Shown: positions 15,205 to 21,596 of the stretch, one piece after another
Layout of the letters: each line of letters opens with the position of its first letter
Position numbering within the stretch: the first letter of the stretch is position 1
From: Halocalculus aciditolerans
GTDB taxonomy: Archaea; Halobacteriota; Halobacteria; Halobacteriales; Halobacteriaceae
Assembly (NCBI RefSeq): GCF_014647475.1
Contig: NZ_BMPG01000001.1
Coordinates: 1,116,001-1,180,000 of the forward strand
DNA: 64,000 nt
Reading direction: 5' to 3'
Made by a program: the position numbers and the translations under genes
Notes under the pieces: generated by a model
Databases searched by the model: none
Told to the model about the DNA's origin: nothing
What the model saw: only the letters and a program-made list of their open reading frames with translations

Positions 15205-16033
15205 GTCACTCCTCGAATCGAGTCGCTTCATGGGGACGATGCCGTACGGGGACGCGAGCGAGATTGGCGAGCGAATCGGCTACGCGTCACCGCCAACCCA
15301 CGTCTCCCTCTTCTCCGGGATGGGGGGCTTCGATTTAGGGTTCGATGGAGCGGGCTACAAAACGCTCGCTGCGGTCGAGCAAGACGAGGATGCCGCGGAC
15401 ACCTACCGCCGAAACCTGATCGAAGGCGACCACCTCGATCAGGATGAACCGCCGGTCCTTCTTGAGCGCGATATCCGGAAGATCGCGACGTGGGAGATCC
15501 TCGAAGCTGCCGGCGTCGGTGTCGGCGGACTCACGACGATCTCCGGTGGCCCGCCCTGCCAGGGTTTCTCGCATATTGGACAGCGCGAAGAAGACGACCC
15601 ACGGAACGAACTCTACCGGGAGATGGTTCGAATCGTCGGGCAGGCGAAGCCGCTCACCTTCGTTATGGAGAACGTTTCGGGGCTGGCGACGATGAAGGGC
15701 GGGAAGGCTATCCGCGAGGTCTGTAACGCCTTCGCGGACGTCGGCTATCACCTCACCTGGGAGAAGGTCAACGCCGCAGACTACGGGGTCCCCCAGAAGC
15801 GGAAGCGCGTCCTACTCATGGGGAAGCGCGTGGACATCATGGGGATGCCCGAGGAGGGGAATCCACAGCTCCACATCGGAGCGAAGCCCGGCCGGGTCAA
15901 CCATCCGGATTGGTTCCGGGAGCGCCACGATCTGAGGGCTCCCGATCAGGCGACGCTCGACGCGTTCGGGAACGACCCAGACACGCTCGACGACCTTCTT
16001 GAGACCGTTATCCAAGAGGGTGTGGACGCATGA
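15197..16033 (+). CDS. C5-cytosine DNA methyltransferase, C-terminally short
   Basis: 278 residues from ATG at 15,197. Motif I LFSGMGGFDLGF (38-49), catalytic PCQ with Cys121 in GGPPCQGFS, motif VI ENV (158-160), and motif VIII QKRKR (200-204) identify a DNA C5 methyltransferase. The protein ends about 75 residues after motif VIII without the target-recognition domain or motifs IX and X (no GNAVP-type segment). An N-terminal extension of 35 residues precedes motif I. The methylation target, if any, cannot be inferred. Forms a pair with the adenine enzyme upstream. Confidence 0.8.
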   Translation: MSESLLESSRFMGTMPYGDASEIGERIGYASPPTHVSLFSGMGGFDLGFDGAGYKTLAAVEQDEDAADTYRRNLIEGDHLDQDEPPVLLERDIRKIATWEILEAAGVGVGGLTTISGGPPCQGFSHIGQREEDDPRNELYREMVRIVGQAKPLTFVMENVSGLATMKGGKAIREVCNAFADVGYHLTWEKVNAADYGVPQKRKRVLLMGKRVDIMGMPEEGNPQLHIGAKPGRVNHPDWFRERHDLRAPDQATLDAFGNDPDTLDDLLETVIQEGVDA

Positions 16034-16326
16034 GACAGGAGCTCGCGGAAGCCGTGCACGGGAAGCGGACGGTCGCGGCCGCCCGGGAGGCGATGGTCGC
16101 GGTCGAGATCGCGGAGGACCTCTGGAACGTCTACACGACGGACGAGGTCTACATGGTCGCAGTCGACCTCAGTGCGTGCACGTGTCCGGATGCGCAGTAT
16201 CGTGCGCCCGACGAGGGCTGCAAGCACGTGCGGCGTGTCGAGATGCGACTCGGCGAGCGCGACGTCCCGGACGTCCGGCTCGACCCGACGCTCAAGTTCC
16301 ACACGCAACAGGGGGGTTCAGCGTGA
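16030..16326 (+). CDS. SWIM zinc finger protein
   Basis: 98 residues starting at ATGA overlap. The SWIM signature CxC(n)CxH is complete: C50, C52, C64, H66 in DLSACTCPDAQYRAPDEGCK. The N-terminus is a helix (MRQELAEAVHGKRTVAAARE) and a beta hairpin (LWNVYTTDEVYMVAVDL). Small SWIM proteins are common in haloarchaeal viruses and plasmids and are thought to bind DNA or protein. Confidence 0.75.
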   Translation: MRQELAEAVHGKRTVAAAREAMVAVEIAEDLWNVYTTDEVYMVAVDLSACTCPDAQYRAPDEGCKHVRRVEMRLGERDVPDVRLDPTLKFHTQQGGSA

Positions 16327-16541
16327 GTTCGTTCTCGGACCCGGACACTCGCTACCAGATCATCAAGAGTGAGACGCCGGTCTCCGTCGACGGCTTCGCG
16401 ATGGGCGAGCCAACCGGCGAGGTCCGGTGCTGTGAGTGTGGGGCCAGCCATCTCAATATCGATGAGATCCCGCACGCCGAGGACTGCCCGCAGCGGTTTG
16501 TCCGGTCGGATTGGTGGCGGGCGCACGTTCTCGACGACTAG
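16323..16541 (+). CDS. Small zinc-binding protein
   Basis: 72 residues from GTG at 16,323, overlapping the SWIM gene stop (GTGA). It holds CCECG at about 37-41, then HLNID..IPHAEDC at 44-57, a compact Cys/His zinc site. It closes the early operon; a shared motif with a promoter follows five bases after its stop. Confidence 0.6.
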   Translation: MSSFSDPDTRYQIIKSETPVSVDGFAMGEPTGEVRCCECGASHLNIDEIPHAEDCPQRFVRSDWWRAHVLDD

Positions 16542-16545
16542 CTCG

Positions 16546-16576
16546 TTTTCCGGCATTCCACCCCCTCTTTTTATAC
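16546..16576 (+). promoter_or_regulatory. Promoter of Orc1/Cdc6 gene with upstream motif (copy A)
   Basis: TTTTCCGGCATT followed by a C-rich stretch (16,546-16,566) precedes a TATA-like TTTTTATACC at 16,568-16,577. The TATA centre is about 27 nt before the ATG at 16,599, so the mRNA should be leaderless. Nineteen of 21 positions of the upstream segment recur at 19,395-19,415, again just after an operon's stop codon. Confidence 0.6.
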
Positions 16577-16598
16577 CTCCTTCTCGTCAGTCGCCGTC

Positions 16599-17642
16599 AT
16601 GATACTGCACCCGCAGGTCTTCACCGACGAGCACCTGCCGCGGGTGCTCGCCCACCGTGGCGGCCCGCTCGCCGCCCTCGAACAAGCGTGGCGGCCGACG
16701 CCTTACGGGCAGTCGCTTAAGGACGTCCTCATCTCCGGGCCGTCCGGAGTCGGGAAGACCGTGCTTGCGCGGTACGCGCTCACCGAGCTCGAAGACGCGC
16801 ACGGCATCCCGTGGACGCACGTGAAGACGATGGGGGACACGACCGGTGACGTCCTCCGGAACGTCCTCGACGCCTATCCCGCCCGCGTCCAAATCCACGG
16901 GAACGAGCCCGTCGACGACCTTGTCTGGACGCTCCGCGACGTCGTCACCGACCCCTACGTCGTCATCCTCGACGAATCCGATGACCTCCCGGAGACGGAC
17001 GTCCTCCAGGCGCTCGCGGGTGTCGCGGGCATCGCGACGGTCGCGATTGTCCATCATCCCGACGAGTGGCTGGCGCGGGTCGATCACTGGGAGGCCGCCG
17101 AGCACGTCGCCCTCGACCGCTACCACGTCGACGAGCTCGTAGATATCCTTCGGGAGCGCGCCGACCGCGGTTTGGAGCCGGGGGCCGTCGACGACCGCCA
17201 GTTAGAGAGTATCGCCGACGAGGTTGCCGGCGTCGCCCGCTACGGCATCCAGTCGCTTCTGGCGGCCGCGCGGCTCGCTGTCAACCGCGGTCACACGCGG
17301 ATTCTCGGCGCGGACGTCCGGGATAGCTATGCGCTCGCTCGGGAGGAGATTCGAGCGAGCAATCTGGAGTCGCTTCCGTTCCATCATCAGGTTTTGTATG
17401 CGTTGATGTACGAGCTGGGCGACGCGTCTGCGGGCGATCTCCACGACTACTACGACGAGCGTGCACCGGCGTACTATGAGGGGCGGACGCTCGCGCCGAT
17501 TAAGCGGCGGGAGCGTCGGAAGAAGCTCCAGAAGCTCATCGACTACGACCTCCTCGCTGGCGAGGGACAGGGTAAGGGCCGGTCGTATGCGCTCGTCGAC
17601 GGCGAGGTCGAGCCGCTCGTCGAGCCCGTGGTTGAGGCGTGA
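16599..17642 (+). CDS. Orc1/Cdc6-family AAA+ replication initiator
   Basis: 347 residues. Walker A GPSGVGKT at 47-54 and Walker B VVILDESD at 121-128, sensor region AGIATVAIVHHPDEWLARVD, and a C-terminal winged-helix region (about 265-335) with FHHQVLYALMYELGDASAGD match archaeal Orc1/Cdc6. It is somewhat shorter than chromosomal paralogues (about 400). Such genes in haloviral and plasmid genomes usually sit beside the replication origin they use. Leaderless promoter at 16,568. Repeats just downstream (17,643-17,734) are candidate binding sites. Confidence 0.8.
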   Translation: MILHPQVFTDEHLPRVLAHRGGPLAALEQAWRPTPYGQSLKDVLISGPSGVGKTVLARYALTELEDAHGIPWTHVKTMGDTTGDVLRNVLDAYPARVQIHGNEPVDDLVWTLRDVVTDPYVVILDESDDLPETDVLQALAGVAGIATVAIVHHPDEWLARVDHWEAAEHVALDRYHVDELVDILRERADRGLEPGAVDDRQLESIADEVAGVARYGIQSLLAAARLAVNRGHTRILGADVRDSYALAREEIRASNLESLPFHHQVLYALMYELGDASAGDLHDYYDERAPAYYEGRTLAPIKRRERRKKLQKLIDYDLLAGEGQGKGRSYALVDGEVEPLVEPVVEA

Positions 17643-17734
17643 CGGTTCGGGGCTGCTACCAACCACACCAGCTACCACAAAACAACAGTAAACTATAAGT
17701 AGCTACCAGTATTACGTAGTAGTGTAGAAGGACG
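17643..17734 (+). promoter_or_regulatory. Repeat-bearing intergenic region and promoter (possible replication origin)
   Basis: This AT-richer stretch after the initiator gene has three copies of GCTACCA at 17,655-17,661, 17,671-17,677 and 17,702-17,708 (16 and 31 bp apart), an A-rich run, the TATA-like AACTATAAGT at 17,691-17,700, and TACGTA-centred sequence at 17,713-17,718. It drives the gene at 17,735 (predicted start about 17,722). The location next to Orc1/Cdc6 makes an origin plausible, although typical archaeal origin-recognition boxes are longer. Confidence 0.45.
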
Positions 17735-18199
17735 ATGACGGCAACCACCCAACTCCAGACGGTCGCGACGAACATCGACGAACAGGCCCTCGGCGACGAA
17801 CGCATCATCGACTTCGACATCGACGCGAACACCGACTACGAAATCCAGAGCTGCGTCATGGTCGACAACGACGACCGCGTCGTCGAGGCCGCCGTCCGCT
17901 TCGGTAAAGTCGAGGAGCGCGAGGACCTCGGCATCGGCAAGAGCCTCATCGGCCGCGCCTGGACGTTCATGGTCGAAGAGCAGACCACTCTCGACGTCGT
18001 CGAAGCCGACCTCTCCGACTTCAGCGCTATCGTCCCGCATCTCCGCGTCAACCGCGACAACGTCGAGGAGTACGGCCTTGAGACGCTCACGCTCGACGAG
18101 TTCGCCGACATCGTCGCGGCGCTCGCCGACCTCGTCGAGAACGTCCTCCGCGGGCACGGCCGCTCAGTCAACCCCCGCTTCGACGACTACCTCAACTAA
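17735..18199 (+). CDS. Hypothetical protein downstream of replication initiator
   Basis: 154 residues, beginning MTATTQLQTVATNIDEQALG. Central beta segments (YEIQSCVMVDNDDRVVEAAV; WTFMVEEQTTLDVVEADLSD) are followed by helices (LDEFADIVAALADLVENVLR). No motif recognised. The first gene of the block after the GCTACCA repeats and promoter; eight bases separate it from the next gene. Confidence 0.55.
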   Translation: MTATTQLQTVATNIDEQALGDERIIDFDIDANTDYEIQSCVMVDNDDRVVEAAVRFGKVEEREDLGIGKSLIGRAWTFMVEEQTTLDVVEADLSDFSAIVPHLRVNRDNVEEYGLETLTLDEFADIVAALADLVENVLRGHGRSVNPRFDDYLN

Positions 18200-18206
18200 C
18201 CCCACA

Positions 18207-18728
18207 ATGACTCAGAAATCCCGATTCGACCTCGCCGTCGAAACGTTCGTCGAGAGCAGTGACATGACAACCTCGGAAGCCGAAGTCTACATCTGCCGCT
18301 ATCTGGAGGGGCTTACCGTCGCCGAGACGCAGGACCGCCTCGACAAGAGCGAGCAGACGGTCTACAACCAGGCGTCGAGAGCGAAAAAGAAGGCGCGGCT
18401 GCCCGAAGTCTCGAAGATCGAGACGCACGCCCGCGTCACGCCGATGGAGGATGAGGCGGTCATCATCTGGTTCGCGAATCAGGCAAAACTCCAATATCGC
18501 GTGCGCGAGCACGAAGACGGCGAAACGACGGTCTACGAGGAGACTGCGGCAGCCGACGACCCGCACACTATCGTCGAGTCGTTCGACGTCAGCATCGACG
18601 CCGACGAACTCCGGGAGACCGCGCTCGAATCGCTCGCGGAGTACATCAACGAGTACCAAGACGACCCGGAGGCGTGCCGTCGCGACTGTACGCACGTCTT
18701 TGAGGCGCTCACACTCTACGGCGCATGA
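18207..18728 (+). CDS. Sigma-70 region 4-like HTH protein
   Basis: 173 residues from ATG at 18,207. Residues 18-56 form a helix-turn-helix like sigma region 4: MTTSEAEVYICRYLEGLTVA, ETQDRLDKSEQTVYNQASRA. The remainder contains beta strands (QAKLQYRVREHEDGETTVYE) and a helical end with two cysteines. Probably an early transcriptional regulator. Its stop overlaps the next start by four bases (ATGA). Confidence 0.6.
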   Translation: MTQKSRFDLAVETFVESSDMTTSEAEVYICRYLEGLTVAETQDRLDKSEQTVYNQASRAKKKARLPEVSKIETHARVTPMEDEAVIIWFANQAKLQYRVREHEDGETTVYEETAAADDPHTIVESFDVSIDADELRETALESLAEYINEYQDDPEACRRDCTHVFEALTLYGA

Positions 18729-19393
18729 CGGACCGGGAGACCCTCCGCGAGCCGCCGTTTTCTTGCCGCGAGTGCGACAGCGAGTATAGTCGGCTCGGGC
18801 AGCACTGGCGGATGAGTGGCTGCGACCCCGTCCTCTCCGGCGAGCAGCGCGCGGTCGTCGAGGGGGTGGTGCTCGCTGGCGCGCACGTCTCGGATCGCGG
18901 CGGCCTCATCATCCAGACTGTCCGCCGCGACCTCGCCGAGTGGACGGTGGACGCGTTGGGGTGGCTCGCCGGCAGCCTCACCCGCGTCACCGACGACAAC
19001 CCCATGCATCAGCCGATGTATCGGTTGGAGACGCCGACGCACTGGCAGCTGGAGCGCTACGAGGACTGGACCGGTGGCCGCGGCCCGCCCGTTGAGTACG
19101 AACTCTCCTCGCGAGCGGGTCGGGTCTGGTGGGCGCACGGCGGCCACCTGGAGTTCGCCGACGACGGCGCGTACCGCATCGGCCGCATCTCCGCCGAAGC
19201 CGACCCGAAGGCCGTATGGGTCGTGCGTCTCCTCGGCGACGTCGGCGTCGACGCGGACCGCTGGCACAATTACGTCCAACTGACGAGCGACGATCTCGAC
19301 AACTGGCTCGCGTGGATCGGCGACCCAGTTCCCGGCGTCGAGCACAAGTGGGCGACGTCCCGCGAGGAATACGAGCGGCTGAGAAGTCCGTAG
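18725..19393 (+). CDS. LAGLIDADG-type protein with degenerate catalytic motifs
   Basis: 222 residues. An N-terminal C2HC finger (C14, C17, H27, C33) is followed by a LAGLIDADG-like layout: first motif region VVEGVVLAGAHV (44-55), middle YRLETPTHWQLERY, second motif region VWWAHGGHLEF (134-144), and the characteristic ending LAWIGDPVPGVEHKW. Related haloarchaeal proteins have GDG in the first motif and CDGSL in the second; here the acidic residues are replaced (GAH; AHGGH). It therefore probably binds DNA without cutting, unless metal coordination is unusual. Overlaps the preceding regulator gene. Confidence 0.6.
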   Translation: MTDRETLREPPFSCRECDSEYSRLGQHWRMSGCDPVLSGEQRAVVEGVVLAGAHVSDRGGLIIQTVRRDLAEWTVDALGWLAGSLTRVTDDNPMHQPMYRLETPTHWQLERYEDWTGGRGPPVEYELSSRAGRVWWAHGGHLEFADDGAYRIGRISAEADPKAVWVVRLLGDVGVDADRWHNYVQLTSDDLDNWLAWIGDPVPGVEHKWATSREEYERLRSP

Positions 19394-19394
19394 A

Positions 19395-19422
19395 TTTTCC
19401 GGCATTACAGCCCCTACATAAG
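19395..19422 (+). promoter_or_regulatory. Upstream motif and promoter (copy B)
   Basis: TTTTCCGGCATT plus a C-rich tail at 19,395-19,415 is followed by the TATA-like CTACATAAG at 19,414-19,422. The predicted start is near 19,445, six bases before the GTG at 19,451. The upstream block matches 16,546-16,566 at 19 of 21 positions. Confidence 0.5.
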
Positions 19423-19450
19423 TTCTCGTGGGGCGTCAGACCGTGTTGCC

Positions 19451-19729
19451 GTGGCATCTCGAACACATAACTCGGCTGAAGCGCGACGGGTTACGCGCGT
19501 CACGATGGATATCGACCTCGACCGACTCGGCCTCGACGTTCGTCGCGAGCACCAGATCGTGGAGGCGGAGATCGTCCCGGGCGTCTGCATCAAACTCCAT
19601 CTCCGCGGGCACACATGGACGCGATACTCGGATGGCGAGCGCGGGTGCCCGCCTGAGGAGCGACTGCAGCCCGACCCGCCGTGGCTCGACGAGGTCTTCG
19701 ACGCCGTCGAGGAGTCGGAGGTCTGGTAG
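19451..19729 (+). CDS. Hypothetical protein
   Basis: 92 residues from GTG at 19,451; an internal ATG at 19,505 (MDIDLDRLGLDVRREHQIVE) is an alternative. The core reads as an alpha-beta fold with IVPGVCIKLHLRGHTWTRYS and a C-terminal acidic helix. No family recognised. Convergent with the RHH gene, 5 bp away. Confidence 0.5.
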   Translation: MASRTHNSAEARRVTRVTMDIDLDRLGLDVRREHQIVEAEIVPGVCIKLHLRGHTWTRYSDGERGCPPEERLQPDPPWLDEVFDAVEESEVW

Positions 19730-19734
19730 CCGTG

Positions 19735-19992
19735 TCACTCAGTGAGGTCGTGAAGGAGGTCTTCGGGGTCGGCGTCGACGTCGTAGCCCTGGCTGGAGAG
19801 ATAGTCGTTGAGGAGTTCGGCGAGGAGGTCGTCGGCGTCGCTGCTGGTCTCGTGGCCTTCGACGTCGAGGAAGAGGTAGACGAGGTCGCGGAGGAGGTCC
19901 GCCATTTCTTGGTCTCGGGTGGCGGCTTCGACGCGGAAATTCCGTTTCTCGGCTTCTGTGACGCTCGTCTGAATCCTCTCGCTGCGCTTCAT
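19735..19992 (-). CDS. Ribbon-helix-helix (Arc-like) repressor
   Basis: 85 residues from ATG at 19,992. Strand RIQTSVTE, helix AEKRNFRVEAATRDQ, turn, and helix MADLLRDLVYLFL form an RHH fold; the rest is an acidic C-terminal domain of about 40 residues. A minus-strand TATA at 20,016-20,024 lies about 27 nt upstream, so the mRNA is leaderless, and the operator TGCACTGCA (20,005-20,013) lies between TATA and start. Divergent from another RHH gene with the same operator core. Confidence 0.75.
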   Translation of the reverse strand: MKRSERIQTSVTEAEKRNFRVEAATRDQEMADLLRDLVYLFLDVEGHETSSDADDLLAELLNDYLSSQGYDVDADPEDLLHDLTE

Positions 19993-20004
19993 ATATGCAC
20001 AGAT

Positions 20005-20092
20005 TGCACTGCACCACATATAGTTATGGTCAAGCGATACAACGCGGCGGAGCATCAGCGACCCAACGTTTATACTGATGCACTGCATCAGT
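20005..20092. promoter_or_regulatory. Divergent RHH promoter pair with shared operator
   Basis: The core TGCACTGCA occurs at 20,005-20,013 and at 20,079-20,087, 74 bp apart. The right copy is extended to a perfect 19-bp inverted repeat ACTGATGCA-C-TGCATCAGT at 20,074-20,092. Each copy sits between the TATA box and start of one divergent gene (minus TATA 20,016-20,024; plus TATA TTTATACT at 20,069-20,076, predicted start near 20,099). This is the typical arrangement for repression by blocking transcription start. Confidence 0.65.
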
Positions 20093-20103
20093 GAGCGTGT
20101 AGG

Positions 20104-20304
20104 ATGGCAGTCGACAACAAAATCACAGTTCGCGTCACCGACACCCACGACGGGAATATCGACGCGATAGCAGACGCGACAGGCCTCCGCCGCCCCGAAG
20201 TCATCCGGCGGCTACTCACGCTCGGCTGTGAGGATGTCGAGGCACTCGGCGTGGACGCCATCCTCCACGCCGACGACCCTGTCGAGATCGAGACCGAGCA
20301 GTAA
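20104..20304 (+). CDS. Ribbon-helix-helix (CopG-like) regulator
   Basis: 66 residues: strand KITVRVTDT, helix GNIDAIADATGLR, helix PEVIRRLLTLGCEDVEAL, and an acidic tail. The strand-helix-helix order with a Gly-Leu turn is CopG/MetJ-type. Its promoter carries a perfect 19-bp palindrome between TATA and start, so autorepression is likely, and the opposing RHH promoter carries the same core. Confidence 0.7.
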   Translation: MAVDNKITVRVTDTHDGNIDAIADATGLRRPEVIRRLLTLGCEDVEALGVDAILHADDPVEIETEQ

Positions 20305-20321
20305 CCAGCCGACCACGACGC

Positions 20322-20363
20322 GGGCGTGACAGCGCCCCGGTCGGCCCTGCGGTCATCCCAGCA
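20322..20363 (+). promoter_or_regulatory. Structured leader element, copy 2, ending at the PadR start codon
   Basis: Stem GGGCG (20,322-20,326) / CGCCC (20,333-20,337) with loop TGACAG, then 13 bases later GGTCATCCCAGCA (20,351-20,363), whose last base is the A of the PadR ATG. Loop and tail are identical to copy 1 at 12,273-12,313 while the stem differs but still pairs. The element follows the RHH gene by 17 bases. Confidence 0.55.
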
Positions 20364-20773
20364 TGACAGATGAAACCACCACGAAACGACAGCAGCACCG
20401 CCAGCTAACCGCCTTCCAGAAGAACATCCTCTACGTCCTCGCAGAGGAATCCCGCTACGGCCTCGCCATCAAGCGCGCGCTCGAAGACTACTACGGCGAG
20501 GAAGTCAACCACGGCCGCCTCTACCCGAACCTCGACGACCTCATCCAGAAGGGCTACGTCGAGAAACGCGAGCTCGACAAACGCACCAACGAGTACGGAC
20601 TCACCGACGACGGCCTCGACGCCGTCATCGACGACCTCGCGTGGGCGCTCGACAAGTTCGTCACCGACGACGAGCGCCGCGCGACCGCGAGGAAGCTCCT
20701 CGACGAAACCATCGACGCGGAGCAGATGGTCGAGCAGTACCAGAAGGTCGCAACCGACGGAGGTGAGGAGTGA
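20363..20773 (+). CDS. PadR-family transcriptional regulator
   Basis: 136 residues. LTAFQKNILYVLAEESRYGLAIKRALEDYY is the first helix pair of PadR domains (15-44), EEVNHGRLYPNLDDLIQKGY the recognition helix, VEKRELDKRTNEYGLTDDGL the wing (68-87), and the rest a coiled helix. The start codon is the last base triplet of the leader element copy 2. Many haloviral genomes carry PadR regulators of early genes. Confidence 0.8.
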   Translation: MTDETTTKRQQHRQLTAFQKNILYVLAEESRYGLAIKRALEDYYGEEVNHGRLYPNLDDLIQKGYVEKRELDKRTNEYGLTDDGLDAVIDDLAWALDKFVTDDERRATARKLLDETIDAEQMVEQYQKVATDGGEE

Positions 20774-20994
20774 TGGCGGACGAAGAGTACGACCCGACCA
20801 TCCTACCCGACGGGGCGGAGATCCACTTCACTGACGACCGCGACGCACACGTCCCCGATCGGATCGAGTTCCTTCCCGGCGGGTTCGTCAAGGCGATCTA
20901 CAAGCAGTCGTACAGCCTCGAGGTCTACCCGCCGCACGCTATCGAGGGCGTGTACACCCACACGAACCACCTCGAAGATGAGGGGTGGTGGTGA
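20773..20994 (+). CDS. Hypothetical protein
   Basis: 73 residues from ATG at 20,773 in a GTGATG junction with the PadR stop. All-beta character: ILPDGAEIHFTDDRDAHVPD, IEFLPGGFVKAIYKQSYSLE, VYPPHAIEGVYTHTNHLE. Such short strand-rich proteins often follow regulators in haloviral early operons. Stop overlaps the next ATG. Confidence 0.5.
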   Translation: MADEEYDPTILPDGAEIHFTDDRDAHVPDRIEFLPGGFVKAIYKQSYSLEVYPPHAIEGVYTHTNHLEDEGWW

Positions 20995-21448
20995 TGACGG
21001 AGTTCATCGAGAAAACGATCCCCGGCTACCTCGTCTACGACTGGCGAGACGAAGACGTCCGCGCGCGGAAGACGAAGCCCGACGATATCGGGATGCACCA
21101 GCACGTCATCGACGTCTCCGCGACGTTCCGCGTCCCCAAAATCGACGCGTCGGAACTCGACATCGAAGTCGAAATCCCCGAACACCGGATGCAGACGCTC
21201 GCTACTCGGATATCCTCTCGGTCAGCGAGGACGAGCGTGAACCGTGGAAGGACCTCGCCGACGAAATCCTCGACGCCGAGATCGACACCGACGCGCTCGA
21301 CGGCGAGGACGCGATGGATCTCCTCATCGGCCGCGTCCTCACGCAGGCCGACGGCTACCCCGACCCCGACGCCGTCCGGACGTACGCCGAGCGAATCGTC
21401 GCGGAACGACTCGCCGACGAGCGGCAGGGAGGTGTCGGCGATGAGTGA
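20994..21448 (+). pseudogene. Frameshifted gene (two reading frames needed)
   Basis: Starts at ATG 20,994 (MTEFIEKTIPGYLVYDWRDE) in one frame, coding-like through about 21,180 (residues to VEIPEH). Downstream the coding signature moves to the -1 frame (TPDADARYSDILSVSEDERE ... RQGGVGDE, stop 21,446-21,448), which has no start codon of its own. The C-terminal part is helical and acidic. Either a one-base insertion around 21,180-21,200 broke the gene, or the read is in error, or the ribosome shifts. The following small gene starts inside its 3' end. Confidence 0.6.
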
Positions 21449-21596
21449 GTCGAAGCAGGAGACGAAGGAACGCGTCCGCGAAGCGATCCGGCAGGCGCTC
21501 GTCTCCGGGATGGACGCCGACGAAATCGAAGCGATCCTCGACGACGCCCGCGGCGACCTCGACCGCGTACGCAAGTTTGACCAGGGTGGTGCGTGA
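21441..21596 (+). CDS. Small helical protein
   Basis: 51 residues from ATG at 21,441, overlapping the previous stop: MSESKQETKERVREAIRQAL, VSGMDADEIEAILDDARGDL, ending RKFDQGGA. Mostly helix. It ends in the GTGATG junction with the next gene. Too short to assign. Confidence 0.5.
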   Translation: MSESKQETKERVREAIRQALVSGMDADEIEAILDDARGDLDRVRKFDQGGA

